In this document: piece after piece, positions 1 to 6,100 of the stretch
Layout of the letters: the number at the start of each line of letters is the position of its first letter
Position numbering within the stretch: the first letter of the stretch is position 1
DNA from: Rhodanobacteraceae bacterium
GTDB lineage: Bacteria; Pseudomonadota; Gammaproteobacteria; Xanthomonadales; Rhodanobacteraceae
Length of the DNA stretch: 7,695 nucleotides
Direction of reading: 5' to 3'
Assembly (NCBI GenBank): GCA_025928735.1
Contig: JAICIW010000089.1
Span: 1 to 7,695, forward strand
Made by a program: the position numbers and the translations under genes
Notes under the pieces: model-generated
Seen by the model: only the letters and a program-made list of their open reading frames with translations
Database searches by the model: none
What the model was told of the DNA's origin: nothing

Positions 1-1
1 C

Positions 2-238
2 GCGGGGGACGAGATTGGCGACACCATCGATTACGCCACGGTCGTCGAGGCGCTGAAGACGTTCGTCACGCAGCGCCGCGACGTTTTGCTGGAAACGCTG
101 GCCGTGGCCTGCGTCGCGATGTTGCACAGCCAGTTCTCGAAAGCGCGCGCGATCGAGTTGCGCATCGAAAAACCCGATGCAGCGCGGAAACTCGGCTGTG
201 AAAGCGTCGGTGTCGAAATCCGCCGCGAGTTCCGCTGA
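2..238 (+). CDS. folB: Dihydroneopterin aldolase FolB, 3' part (5' end outside window)
   Basis: FolB cleaves 7,8-dihydroneopterin to 6-hydroxymethyl-7,8-dihydropterin and glycolaldehyde in cytosolic folate synthesis. The frame is open from the left edge (codons start at base 2) to a TGA at 236-238, giving the last 78 residues; family members are about 120 residues, so roughly the first 40 are missing. The fragment aligns by eye with the C-terminal two thirds of E. coli FolB: DTIDYATVVEAL matches the SYADIAETV region, the Glu of LLETLA (codon 92-94) matches the pterin-binding Glu of LVERVA, and the Lys of EKPDA (codon 170-172) matches the conserved active-site Lys of SKPGA. The VGVEI near the end is also typical. 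The KP motif favours FolB over the paralogue FolX, though FolX cannot be fully excluded without the N-terminus. A folK homologue follows after one base, as expected for a folate operon. Confidence 0.9.
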   Translation, partial: AGDEIGDTIDYATVVEALKTFVTQRRDVLLETLAVACVAMLHSQFSKARAIELRIEKPDAARKLGCESVGVEIRREFR

Positions 239-239
239 C

Positions 240-662
240 ATGTCGACGCATCGTTGGCTGCTGCTGCTGGGTTCGAATCTTGCGGGGCCGGAGCGTGTCC
301 GGCAGGCGCTGGAAACGCTGGTTGCACTCGGTCACGTGACATCACTGACCCCGATCGAACGCATGCCCGCGCGTGGTGATGCTGCGCGCTTCTACCACAA
401 CGCCCTCGCAACGCTCGACTGCGATCTGGACCGGGAGGTCCTGCGCGCGCAGCTCAAACGGATCGAAATCGAACTGGGGCGCGTGCGCGACGAATCCGGC
501 GAAGTCGCCATCGACATCGACCTTCTGGCCATGCAGGCAAACGGGAGCTGGCTGGCCGAACCGCATGCGCTCGAAAAGCGGGAGTTCACGCAAACCCCCG
601 CAAGGGACATGCTGAAGGCAGCCGGCATTGAAGTGTCGGGCACCGAAGGCATGACGGACTGA
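240..662 (+). CDS. folK: Divergent HPPK-like protein (FolK family)
   Basis: FolK (HPPK) transfers pyrophosphate from ATP to 6-hydroxymethyl-dihydropterin in folate synthesis. This 140-residue protein has the N-terminal LLLLGSN motif (residues 7-13), the IEIELGRVR segment (75-83) and the acidic IDIDLL motif (91-96), whose D92 and D94 match the Mg-binding D95 and D97 of E. coli FolK. H109 matches H115. It is shorter than usual (about 160) and the loop between GRVR and IDID is two residues short. The usual W-GP-R-T stretch is replaced by SGEVA, so V89 sits where catalytic R92 is expected and no W89 equivalent is seen. The start at ATG 240 puts GSN at the normal distance from the N-terminus; an in-frame ATG at 177 would overlap folB by 62 bases and add a sequence unlike the family. 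It begins one base after the folB stop with no clear Shine-Dalgarno site, suggesting translational coupling. Family membership is well supported; catalytic activity is doubtful, and a second canonical folK elsewhere in the genome is possible. Confidence 0.8.
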   Translation: MSTHRWLLLLGSNLAGPERVRQALETLVALGHVTSLTPIERMPARGDAARFYHNALATLDCDLDREVLRAQLKRIEIELGRVRDESGEVAIDIDLLAMQANGSWLAEPHALEKREFTQTPARDMLKAAGIEVSGTEGMTD

Positions 663-671
663 GAGGCAGGC

Positions 672-1439
672 ATGGACATTTTTGACCAACGCTCGTTGGC
701 GCTGATTCCGCAACCGATCCGATGGGTTGTCTTGGCGTTCCTCGCACTGGCCACACTGCTGAGTGCTGGCTTCGCGATCTGGCTGACCGTCGCGCACGGC
801 AGCGATTCGCTTGCAGTTGCACTCCTTTCGATATTCAAGGCATCCGCAATCGGAACCGCGCTCTGGTTCTTTTTCCTGATCGGCCAGCGGGCCCAGAGCC
901 GCGTGGACCTGCTACGGCGAACTTCCAGAATACTCACCGACCAGATACCGGCAAGCCTGCACATCTACGGCAAGCCGGACGAACTTGAAGGTGTACGCAA
1001 TCGCGGCGCGACACCTGATGACAAACCCGGCAGGGTTGATGTGGAGGTCGATCACGCGCCCGGAACGGTGCACGCGCGGTACATCATTACCTGGCCGGGC
1101 CTCCGGGATAGACTCCAGTTGCGCGTCCACCTCAACGTCAAAGTATTGTCGGTGGTTTATTTTTTTCCGAGCGGGGATCTGGAGAGGCTTGAAAAAACTT
1201 TCGAAGGAACTCTCACGGCGTCGCGAAACATGGGTTGGAAGGTGGAGTACAAAGGAATCCAAAGCCAGCGGCATGTCCATCGCGAGGACGATTTCGCGGA
1301 GTTGTGGCTGCGGCAGCGCCTGAGTGCGGACTTTTTGCACGAATCCACCGAGCAACTTTTCGTGACGAACGACTTGGCCGCCATGACCCGAGCGATCATG
1401 CTCAGTTGGAGTCGGCGTGGGGAAATCTTGGGGTCATAA
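672..1439 (+). CDS. Two-helix inner-membrane protein of unknown function
   Basis: I do not recognise this 255-residue protein. It has two predicted membrane helices, about residues 16-40 and 47-71, separated by a short loop (HGSDS), then a soluble region of about 180 residues. Basic residues flank both helices on the outer ends (R7, R17; R73, R77, R82, R83), so the positive-inside rule predicts both termini in the cytoplasm. The soluble part shows no nucleotide-binding or catalytic motif by eye; it holds alternating hydrophobic stretches (RLQLRVHLNVKVLSVVYFFP) suggesting beta strands, and an Arg/Glu-rich C-terminal half. GAGAGG (661-666), overlapping the folK stop, lies 5 bases before the ATG, so it is probably co-transcribed with folB and folK. 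Its base use is less GC-biased than its neighbours, with a 7-T run (1160-1166) and a 6-A run (1192-1197), which may indicate later acquisition or relaxed selection. Its C-terminus overlaps the convergent EcsC-family gene. Confidence 0.75.
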   Translation: MDIFDQRSLALIPQPIRWVVLAFLALATLLSAGFAIWLTVAHGSDSLAVALLSIFKASAIGTALWFFFLIGQRAQSRVDLLRRTSRILTDQIPASLHIYGKPDELEGVRNRGATPDDKPGRVDVEVDHAPGTVHARYIITWPGLRDRLQLRVHLNVKVLSVVYFFPSGDLERLEKTFEGTLTASRNMGWKVEYKGIQSQRHVHREDDFAELWLRQRLSADFLHESTEQLFVTNDLAAMTRAIMLSWSRRGEILGS

Positions 1440-2105
1440 CCCTGCTTCGCGCGCGTCCTGCGCGCGGTCGCGATGCGTACGTTGCGCGGGAACCTCGACG
1501 CGGCGCCGGGCGGGGATGATTTCCACTTCGCGCGAGAACATCGCGAACGCGGTGCGCGCGATCTGGCGAGTGTCGTACCACGCGTAGGCGCCGACGCCGA
1601 GCGCGCCGACGAGCGGCACCATTCGCGCCAATGAGCTGCCGAGCGCGCGTTCGGACAGCTTGAGGCCGATCCGGTGCACGATGCTGTGGAAGCTGTGCGC
1701 GGTCGCCGCGTGCACCATCCAGCGCTGCCCGGCTCGCACCGCGAGGTCGCGCACCGCCTGCGCGGCCGCGTGGCGGAACAGGCAGAACAACATCTGCTCG
1801 CGCGTGGGCTTGGGGTGCTGGCCACACACGGCCGCGATGTCGGCCACCATTTGCGCCTGGATTTTCCAGATCGCCACCAATTCCGGCAGCACCGTCAGCC
1901 AGCCAATCGGCCCCGGCGGCAGCGCGAGCGAGGACGATGCCAGGAAGGCCTTGCGGCGGGCGGCCAGCGCGATGGCGTCGACGCGCGCACGCGGGTGTTC
2001 GCGAGGTTGCTCCCGGCTGGGCGGGACGTCGGAAAGGTAGTCGAGGATCTGCTGCGAGATCCGTTGCGACGGCTGGCCGGTGGCGGCGGTAAGGGAAGCG
2101 GTCAT
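1434..2105 (-). CDS. EcsC family protein
   Basis: This 223-residue protein matches the EcsC family as I know it from xanthomonads and pseudomonads; the family is named after Bacillus EcsC, encoded with an ABC transporter, but the biochemical role is not established. Diagnostic stretches are LPPGPIGWLTVLPEL (62-76), IWKIQAQMVADIAAVCG (79-95), REQMLFCLFRHAAAQAVRDLAVRAG (102-126) and the Gly-rich VPLVGALGVGAYAWYDTRQIA (163-183). The first and last are hydrophobic enough to associate with a membrane. The first 50 residues are polar and variable. I chose ATG at 2105-2103 because GAGGA lies 5 bases upstream; longer starts at 2165 or 2141 lack such a site and add low-complexity sequence. It lies 89 bases downstream of the pteridine reductase gene on the same strand and may share its transcript. 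No partner ABC transporter is visible. Confidence 0.85.
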   Translation of the reverse strand: MTASLTAATGQPSQRISQQILDYLSDVPPSREQPREHPRARVDAIALAARRKAFLASSSLALPPGPIGWLTVLPELVAIWKIQAQMVADIAAVCGQHPKPTREQMLFCLFRHAAAQAVRDLAVRAGQRWMVHAATAHSFHSIVHRIGLKLSERALGSSLARMVPLVGALGVGAYAWYDTRQIARTAFAMFSREVEIIPARRRVEVPAQRTHRDRAQDAREAGL

Positions 2106-2110
2106 CGGCG

Positions 2111-2115
2111 TCCTC
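2111..2115 (-). promoter_or_regulatory. Ribosome binding site deciding the EcsC-family start
   Basis: GAGGA on the minus strand, 5 bases upstream of the ATG at 2105-2103. It is the reason the shorter start was preferred over upstream in-frame starts. Confidence 0.6.
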
Positions 2116-2155
2116 GATGCGGATCGAACCGGTTCCAACATGCCGCGCCCGCGCC

Positions 2156-2181
2156 CGCGAATCAAGGCATCCGGATTCGCG
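2156..2181 (-). other. Perfect 8-bp inverted repeat in the pteridine reductase/EcsC gap
   Basis: CGCGAATC (2156-2163) and GATTCGCG (2174-2181) are perfect inverted complements around a 10-base loop. The element lies 13 bases past the stop codon of the pteridine reductase gene, in its direction of transcription, and before the EcsC-family gene. No T-rich tract follows on the minus strand (the sequence after it is G/C-rich), so it is not a standard intrinsic terminator. It could be an mRNA-stabilising hairpin or an attenuating stem for the downstream gene, or chance in GC-rich DNA. A separate 10-base palindrome, GAACCGGTTC, lies at 2126-2135 in the same gap. The rest of the 89-base gap shows nothing I can identify. 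Confidence 0.4.
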
Positions 2182-2194
2182 CTTCAGGCAACGA

Positions 2195-2935
2195 TCATGC
2201 GCCCAGAACCCGCCCCCCATCCACCCGGATCGTTTGCCCGGTGACATACGCCGCGTCGCGGATCAGCCACAGCACCGCGCCGGCAATATCTTCGGGTGTG
2301 CCCTGGCGCTGCAGCGCGGTCTGTTCGACCAGCGTCTGCGGGGTCTCGGCCTTGACCGGATTTTCCGACCACAACACGTTGCCCGGCGCCACCGCATTCA
2401 CCCGTATGTCGGGCCCGAGTTCCTGCGCCAACGCGAGCGTCGCCATGCGCAGCGCGGCCTTGCTCATGCAATACGCCGCGTGCTGCGGCAGCGGGCGTTC
2501 GGCATAGATGTCGGTGATGTTGACGATTGCGCCGTGCGAGGCCTTCAGGTATGGCGCGGCGGCTTGCGCCAACAGCAATGGCGCGCGCGCATTCACGGCA
2601 AAGAACGTGTCCGCCGATGGCGCCGTGATCGTGCCTGCAGGGGTCGCCTCGAAGATCGAGGCATTGTTGACCAGTGCATCGATCCGGTCGAAGCGGGCGA
2701 GCGTGGCGTCGACCAGGCCCGGCAGGCGTTCGGCATCGGCCAGGTCGGCTTGCAACGCAAGTGTCGAATCCGCGCGTCGCGTTTCCAGTTCGGCCATCAG
2801 CGCGTCCAGTTCCGCACGCGAGTTCCGATAGTGCAAGGCCAGGTCGTAGCCCGCGGCGTGCAACGTGCGCGCGATCACCGCACCGACGCGCCTTGCGGCG
2901 CCCGTGATCAGCACGACCGGACGGGTTTGGCTCAT
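2195..2935 (-). CDS. folM: Pteridine reductase (PTR1/FolM-type short-chain dehydrogenase)
   Basis: A 246-residue short-chain dehydrogenase predicted to reduce dihydro- (and perhaps oxidised) pterins with NADPH in the cytosol. The nucleotide-binding motif is TGAARRVG (11-18), the TGxxxRxG form typical of pteridine reductases, followed by HYRNS (35-39) where NADPH-preferring members carry basic residues after the second strand. NNAS is at 90-93. The active site is D142, Y155 and K159; the 13-residue Asp-Tyr spacing equals D181/Y194/K198 of Leishmania PTR1, with Asp replacing the usual SDR serine. The C-terminal RVNAVAPG (178-185) and VTGQTIRVDGG are standard. The start at ATG 2935 is supported by AGGGG 5 bases upstream (complement of 2941-2945). 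The nearby folB and folK homologues fit a pterin role. The symbol folM is by analogy to E. coli dihydromonapterin reductase; the exact substrate is inferred. Confidence 0.88.
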   Translation of the reverse strand: MSQTRPVVLITGAARRVGAVIARTLHAAGYDLALHYRNSRAELDALMAELETRRADSTLALQADLADAERLPGLVDATLARFDRIDALVNNASIFEATPAGTITAPSADTFFAVNARAPLLLAQAAAPYLKASHGAIVNITDIYAERPLPQHAAYCMSKAALRMATLALAQELGPDIRVNAVAPGNVLWSENPVKAETPQTLVEQTALQRQGTPEDIAGAVLWLIRDAAYVTGQTIRVDGGRVLGA

Positions 2936-2999
2936 GGTCGCCCCTGCGCGTTATCCTGCATGACCGACAGATTGCCGCAACAACGTGGATGCCGCCAGC
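2936..2999. promoter_or_regulatory. Short divergent spacer between pteridine reductase and midA-type gene
   Basis: Only 49 to 64 bases (depending on the midA-type start) separate two divergently oriented genes, so if each has its own promoter their elements must overlap or reach into the coding sequences. On the minus strand TTGCGG (2975-2980) and GGATAA (2951-2956) are 18 bases apart, a poor match to a sigma-70 promoter. No convincing promoter was found for the plus direction. Confidence 0.3.
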
Positions 3000-4193
3000 A
3001 TGGATCGCGCCCTGCCCGAACCTTCCGAAGATGAAATCGCGCATTCGGCGCGTCTCGCCGAGGCCATCCGGCACGAGATTGCCGCGTCGGGGCCGATCCC
3101 GTTCGCGCGTTTCATGGAGCGTTGCCTGTATGCGCCGGGGTTGGGTTATTACAGCGCGGGGCGGCTGAAGTTCGGCAAGGATGGGGATTTCGTCACGGCA
3201 CCGGAACTCGGGCCGTTGTTCGCACGCTGCGTCGCGCGCGCTTTGGCACCGGCCCTGCGCGCCTGCGGCAAGGATGCCGTATGGTTCGAGCTCGGCGGCG
3301 GCAGCGGCGCCTTCGCGCGCGATTGTCTTTCGGAACTGCAGGCGCACGGTGCGCTGCCGCGGCATTACTGGCTGCTGGAGCCGTCGGCGGACCTGCGCGA
3401 ACGCCAGCGCGAGCGGTTGCAGGCCGAACTGCCGGCGGAACTGTTCGCGCGCTGCGCGTGGCTGGATCGTCCGCCGCAACATGCGTGGTCGGGCGTCCTG
3501 TTCGCCAACGAAGTGCTGGACGCGTTGCCGATCACGCGGTTCACGTCGCACGACGGCGAGGTGTTCGAGGAACACGTGGACGTGGACGCGAATGCCGCGT
3601 TCGTGCGCGTGGATCGACCGGCCGATGCCCTGGTTGCCGGCGCAGTGCGGCATCTGCAGCGCCACCTCGGTCGCGAATTCGGGGACGGCTATCGCTCGGA
3701 AGTGCTGCCGCAATTGCCGTGGTGGCTGGAGGCGATCGCGGGCGAGCAGGCGCGCGGCGCGGTGTTGTTCGTCGATTACGGTTACGTGCGGCGCGAGTTC
3801 TATCTGCCCGAGCGCCGTGACGGCACCTTGCTGTGCCACTACCGTCATCGTGTACATGACGACCCGCTGATCCTGCCGGGCCTGCAGGACATCACGGCTT
3901 CGATCGATTTCACGGCGCTGTCCGAGGCCGGCATCGGCGCGGGATTCGAACCGGTGTCGTACGCCTTCCAGTCGGAATTCCTGATCGCGTCCGGCCTTGA
4001 TGCGGCGTTCGCCGCCGCCCGCGAAAAGGCTGGCGACGAAGCCGCGCGCTATGCGCTGGCGCAGCAGGTCAAGCGACTGACCTTGCCCGGCGAAATGGGC
4101 GAGCGTTTTCAGGCGATGCTGTTCGCGCGCGACCTCGACATCGGCGCGCTGTTCGCGCCGCAGATACAGGTCGATCGCAGCGAGCGATTGTAG
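3000..4193 (+). CDS. MidA-type SAM-dependent methyltransferase
   Basis: A 397-residue member of the MidA/NDUFAF7 family of class I methyltransferases. The eukaryotic homologue dimethylates an arginine of complex I subunit NDUFS2; the bacterial substrate is not established. Family signatures appear in order: APGLGYYSAG-KFGKDGDFVTAPEL (45-70), the SAM-binding ELGGGSG (97-103), NEVLDALP (170-177), VDYGY (258-262) and LCHYRH followed by PGLQDIT (293-299). Length is normal for the family. The start is ambiguous: GTG at 2985 would add five residues (MDAAS) and neither start has a clear Shine-Dalgarno site; ATG at 3000 was chosen on codon type. The gene is divergent from the pteridine reductase gene and is followed 78 bases later by the antiporter gene on the same strand. 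No complex I genes are in view, so a link to respiration is family knowledge only. Confidence 0.9.
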   Translation: MDRALPEPSEDEIAHSARLAEAIRHEIAASGPIPFARFMERCLYAPGLGYYSAGRLKFGKDGDFVTAPELGPLFARCVARALAPALRACGKDAVWFELGGGSGAFARDCLSELQAHGALPRHYWLLEPSADLRERQRERLQAELPAELFARCAWLDRPPQHAWSGVLFANEVLDALPITRFTSHDGEVFEEHVDVDANAAFVRVDRPADALVAGAVRHLQRHLGREFGDGYRSEVLPQLPWWLEAIAGEQARGAVLFVDYGYVRREFYLPERRDGTLLCHYRHRVHDDPLILPGLQDITASIDFTALSEAGIGAGFEPVSYAFQSEFLIASGLDAAFAAAREKAGDEAARYALAQQVKRLTLPGEMGERFQAMLFARDLDIGALFAPQIQVDRSERL

Positions 4194-4233
4194 TCATCGC
4201 TGCAGCACGCCGCGCGTGCACGACGACCGGCAC

Positions 4234-4242
4234 TGCCATAAT
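4234..4242 (+). promoter_or_regulatory. Candidate extended -10 promoter of the antiporter gene
   Basis: TGCCATAAT combines an extended -10 TGn with CATAAT, a 5 of 6 match to TATAAT, in an otherwise GC-rich 78-base gap. A transcript would start near 4249, leaving a leader of about 23 bases before the GTG at 4272. No good -35 hexamer lies 15-19 bases upstream, which is acceptable for extended -10 promoters. Confidence 0.4.
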
Positions 4243-4258
4243 CGCGGCCTGTCGCAGC

Positions 4259-4263
4259 GAAGG
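4259..4263 (+). promoter_or_regulatory. Ribosome binding site deciding the antiporter GTG start
   Basis: GAAGG lies 8 bases before GTG 4272 and supports this non-ATG start. The next in-frame methionine lies beyond the first conserved membrane region of the family. Confidence 0.5.
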
Positions 4264-4271
4264 CTCTGATC

Positions 4272-6095
4272 GTGCAAGGACACTCCTGGTTGCCGTCGAT
4301 ACTGGTGTTCCTGGTCGCGGTCGTGATCGCGGTGCCGCTGGCGCGCAAGCTGAAGCTGGGTTCGGTGCTGGGTTATCTGGCAGCGGGCGTGGTGATCGGG
4401 CCGTACGGCTTGCAGTGGGTGCACAATCCCGACGCGATTTCCGGCATTTCCGAATTCGGCGTCGCGCTCTTGTTGTTCGTGATCGGGCTGGAACTGTCAC
4501 CACAACGGCTGTGGGTGATGCGGCGCGCGGTGTTCGGTGCGGGCGCGGCGCAGGTGTTCGGCTCGGCGCTCATCCTCGGCCTGATCGCGGCGTTCGGATT
4601 CCATCTCGATCCGGTTGCCGCGGCGGTCATCGGCTTGGCGCTCGCCTTTTCGTCGACGGCGTTCGGTTTGCAGATCCTCGCCGAGCGGCGCGAATTGCAG
4701 AGTCCACACGGACGACAGGCCTTCGCAATCCTGCTGTTCCAGGATCTGGTCGCGATTCCGCTGATCGCGGCGATTCCTTTGCTGGCCGAACATGGCGCGC
4801 CGCACGTCACGCAGCCGCTGTGGCTTTCATCCCTGCGCGTCGCCGGCGTGATCGCGGTGGTGGTGGTGGGCGGGCGCTATGCGCTGCGCCCGGTGTTTCG
4901 CGCGGTCGCCAAAACGCAGTTGATCGAAGTATCGACCGCAACCGCGCTGCTGGTCGTGATCGGCACCGCATGGCTGATGCAGCTGGCCGGCATCTCGATG
5001 GCGCTGGGCACGTTCCTCGCGGGCGTGCTGCTGGCCGATTCGGAATATCGCCACGATCTCGAATCCAACATCGCGCCATTCGAGGGCCTGCTGCTGGGAT
5101 TGTTCTTCATCACGGTCGGCATGGGCGTCAATCTGAAACTGCTCGCGCTGCATCCGTGGATCGTGGTGGGGCTGGTGGCGTTGCTGCTCGCGTGCAAGGC
5201 GCCGGTGCTGGCCGCAATAGGGCGCCTGAGTCCGCGCATGCAGGGTACCGATGCGATCAAGCTCGCGGCCTTGCTGGCCGGCGGCGGCGAATTCGCGTTC
5301 GTGGTGTTCAAGCTGGCCCGGGAGAACGGGTTGCTGACGCGCACGCAACATCAGTTGCTGGTGCTGGTCGTGACGCTCGGCATGGCCGCGGTGCCGCTGC
5401 TGGTGCTGGCCGCGGCGCGACTGCCCGAACGGCGCAAGCCCCAGCGTGAATTCGACCGCATCGAGGTCGGTGCGCCGCGCGTGATCATCGCGGGCTTCGG
5501 CCGTGTAGGACAGATCGTGGGCCGGCTGCTGCGCGCGCGCAACATTCCCTTTGTTGCGCTGGAAAGCTCGGTCGAGCAGGTCGATTTGTCGCGCCGCTTC
5601 CAGGGCACCGAGATCTATTTCGGCGATCCCACCCGCGCCGAGATGCTGCGCGCGGCCGGCGCGGGCAAGGCCGAGGTGTTCGTGCTGGCCACCGACGACC
5701 CGGCTGCGAACGTGCGCACCGCGCGCATCGTGCGTCGGTTGTTTCCGCACCTGAAGATCATCGCGCGCGCACGCAATCGCCAGCACGCGTTTCGCCTGAT
5801 GGATTTGACCAGCGACCCCGACGACGTGGTGCGTGAAACGTTCTACTCCAGCCTGAAGATGGCGGGCCTGGCGCTGCAGGCGCTGGGCGTGGAGAAGGAG
5901 CAGGCCCGCGCGATCGTGGAACTGTTCCGCGAGCACGACGAAAAGCTGCTGCACGACCAGCACCTCGTGTACGACGACGACGTGGCGCTGCGCCAGACCA
6001 CGCGCGAGGCGTATGCGGAACTGCAGGGGCTGTTCGAAGCCGACACGCGGGCGCAGGCGCAGCCGGAAAAGGCCGACAAGGTGGGAAGCACCTAG
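4272..6095 (+). CDS. KefC-type CPA2 monovalent cation:proton antiporter with RCK domain
   Basis: A 607-residue inner-membrane protein of the CPA2 family, predicted to exchange or release K+ (or Na+) against H+. The N-terminal ~390 residues form a multi-helix exchanger domain with family landmarks: LGYLAAGVVIGPYGL (33-47), LFVIGLELSP (68-77), FSSTAFGLQIL (126-136), FQDLVAIP with D158, and GVLLADSEYRHDLE around D256, close to the KefC sequence GVLLAESEYRHELE. A cytoplasmic RCK/TrkA-N domain follows at about 403-520, with GFGRVG (408-413) for NAD(H) and GDPTRAEML. IIARARNRQHAFRL and ETFYSSLKMAGLALQALG resemble the part of KefC that responds to glutathione, so ligand gating is plausible but not shown. 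The C-terminal 30 residues are charged and variable. GTG is used as start, with GAAGG 8 bases upstream. No kefF/kefG-type ancillary gene is adjacent. KefB, KefC and YbaL types cannot be separated here. Confidence 0.92.
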   Translation: MQGHSWLPSILVFLVAVVIAVPLARKLKLGSVLGYLAAGVVIGPYGLQWVHNPDAISGISEFGVALLLFVIGLELSPQRLWVMRRAVFGAGAAQVFGSALILGLIAAFGFHLDPVAAAVIGLALAFSSTAFGLQILAERRELQSPHGRQAFAILLFQDLVAIPLIAAIPLLAEHGAPHVTQPLWLSSLRVAGVIAVVVVGGRYALRPVFRAVAKTQLIEVSTATALLVVIGTAWLMQLAGISMALGTFLAGVLLADSEYRHDLESNIAPFEGLLLGLFFITVGMGVNLKLLALHPWIVVGLVALLLACKAPVLAAIGRLSPRMQGTDAIKLAALLAGGGEFAFVVFKLARENGLLTRTQHQLLVLVVTLGMAAVPLLVLAAARLPERRKPQREFDRIEVGAPRVIIAGFGRVGQIVGRLLRARNIPFVALESSVEQVDLSRRFQGTEIYFGDPTRAEMLRAAGAGKAEVFVLATDDPAANVRTARIVRRLFPHLKIIARARNRQHAFRLMDLTSDPDDVVRETFYSSLKMAGLALQALGVEKEQARAIVELFREHDEKLLHDQHLVYDDDVALRQTTREAYAELQGLFEADTRAQAQPEKADKVGST

Positions 6096-6100
6096 TCAGT

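Noticed and set aside
177..239. Upstream in-frame ATG extending folK by 21 residues
   Set aside because: It would overlap folB by 62 bases and add residues unlike the family N-terminus; ATG 240 places the GSN motif at the usual position.
1160..1197. Frameshift at the 7-T or 6-A runs in the unknown membrane protein gene
   Set aside because: The reading frame continues without stops through both runs and the downstream protein keeps the same character to a plausible stop, so no disruption is evident.
2184..3857. 557-codon open frame on the minus strand spanning the pteridine reductase and midA-type genes
   Set aside because: It lies out of frame or antisense to two well-recognised genes, has Arg/Gln/His-rich composition typical of frame shadows in GC-rich DNA, and resembles no family.
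4827..5963. 378-codon minus-strand open frame opposite the antiporter gene
   Set aside because: Gln/His/Arg-rich shadow of a strongly conserved plus-strand gene.
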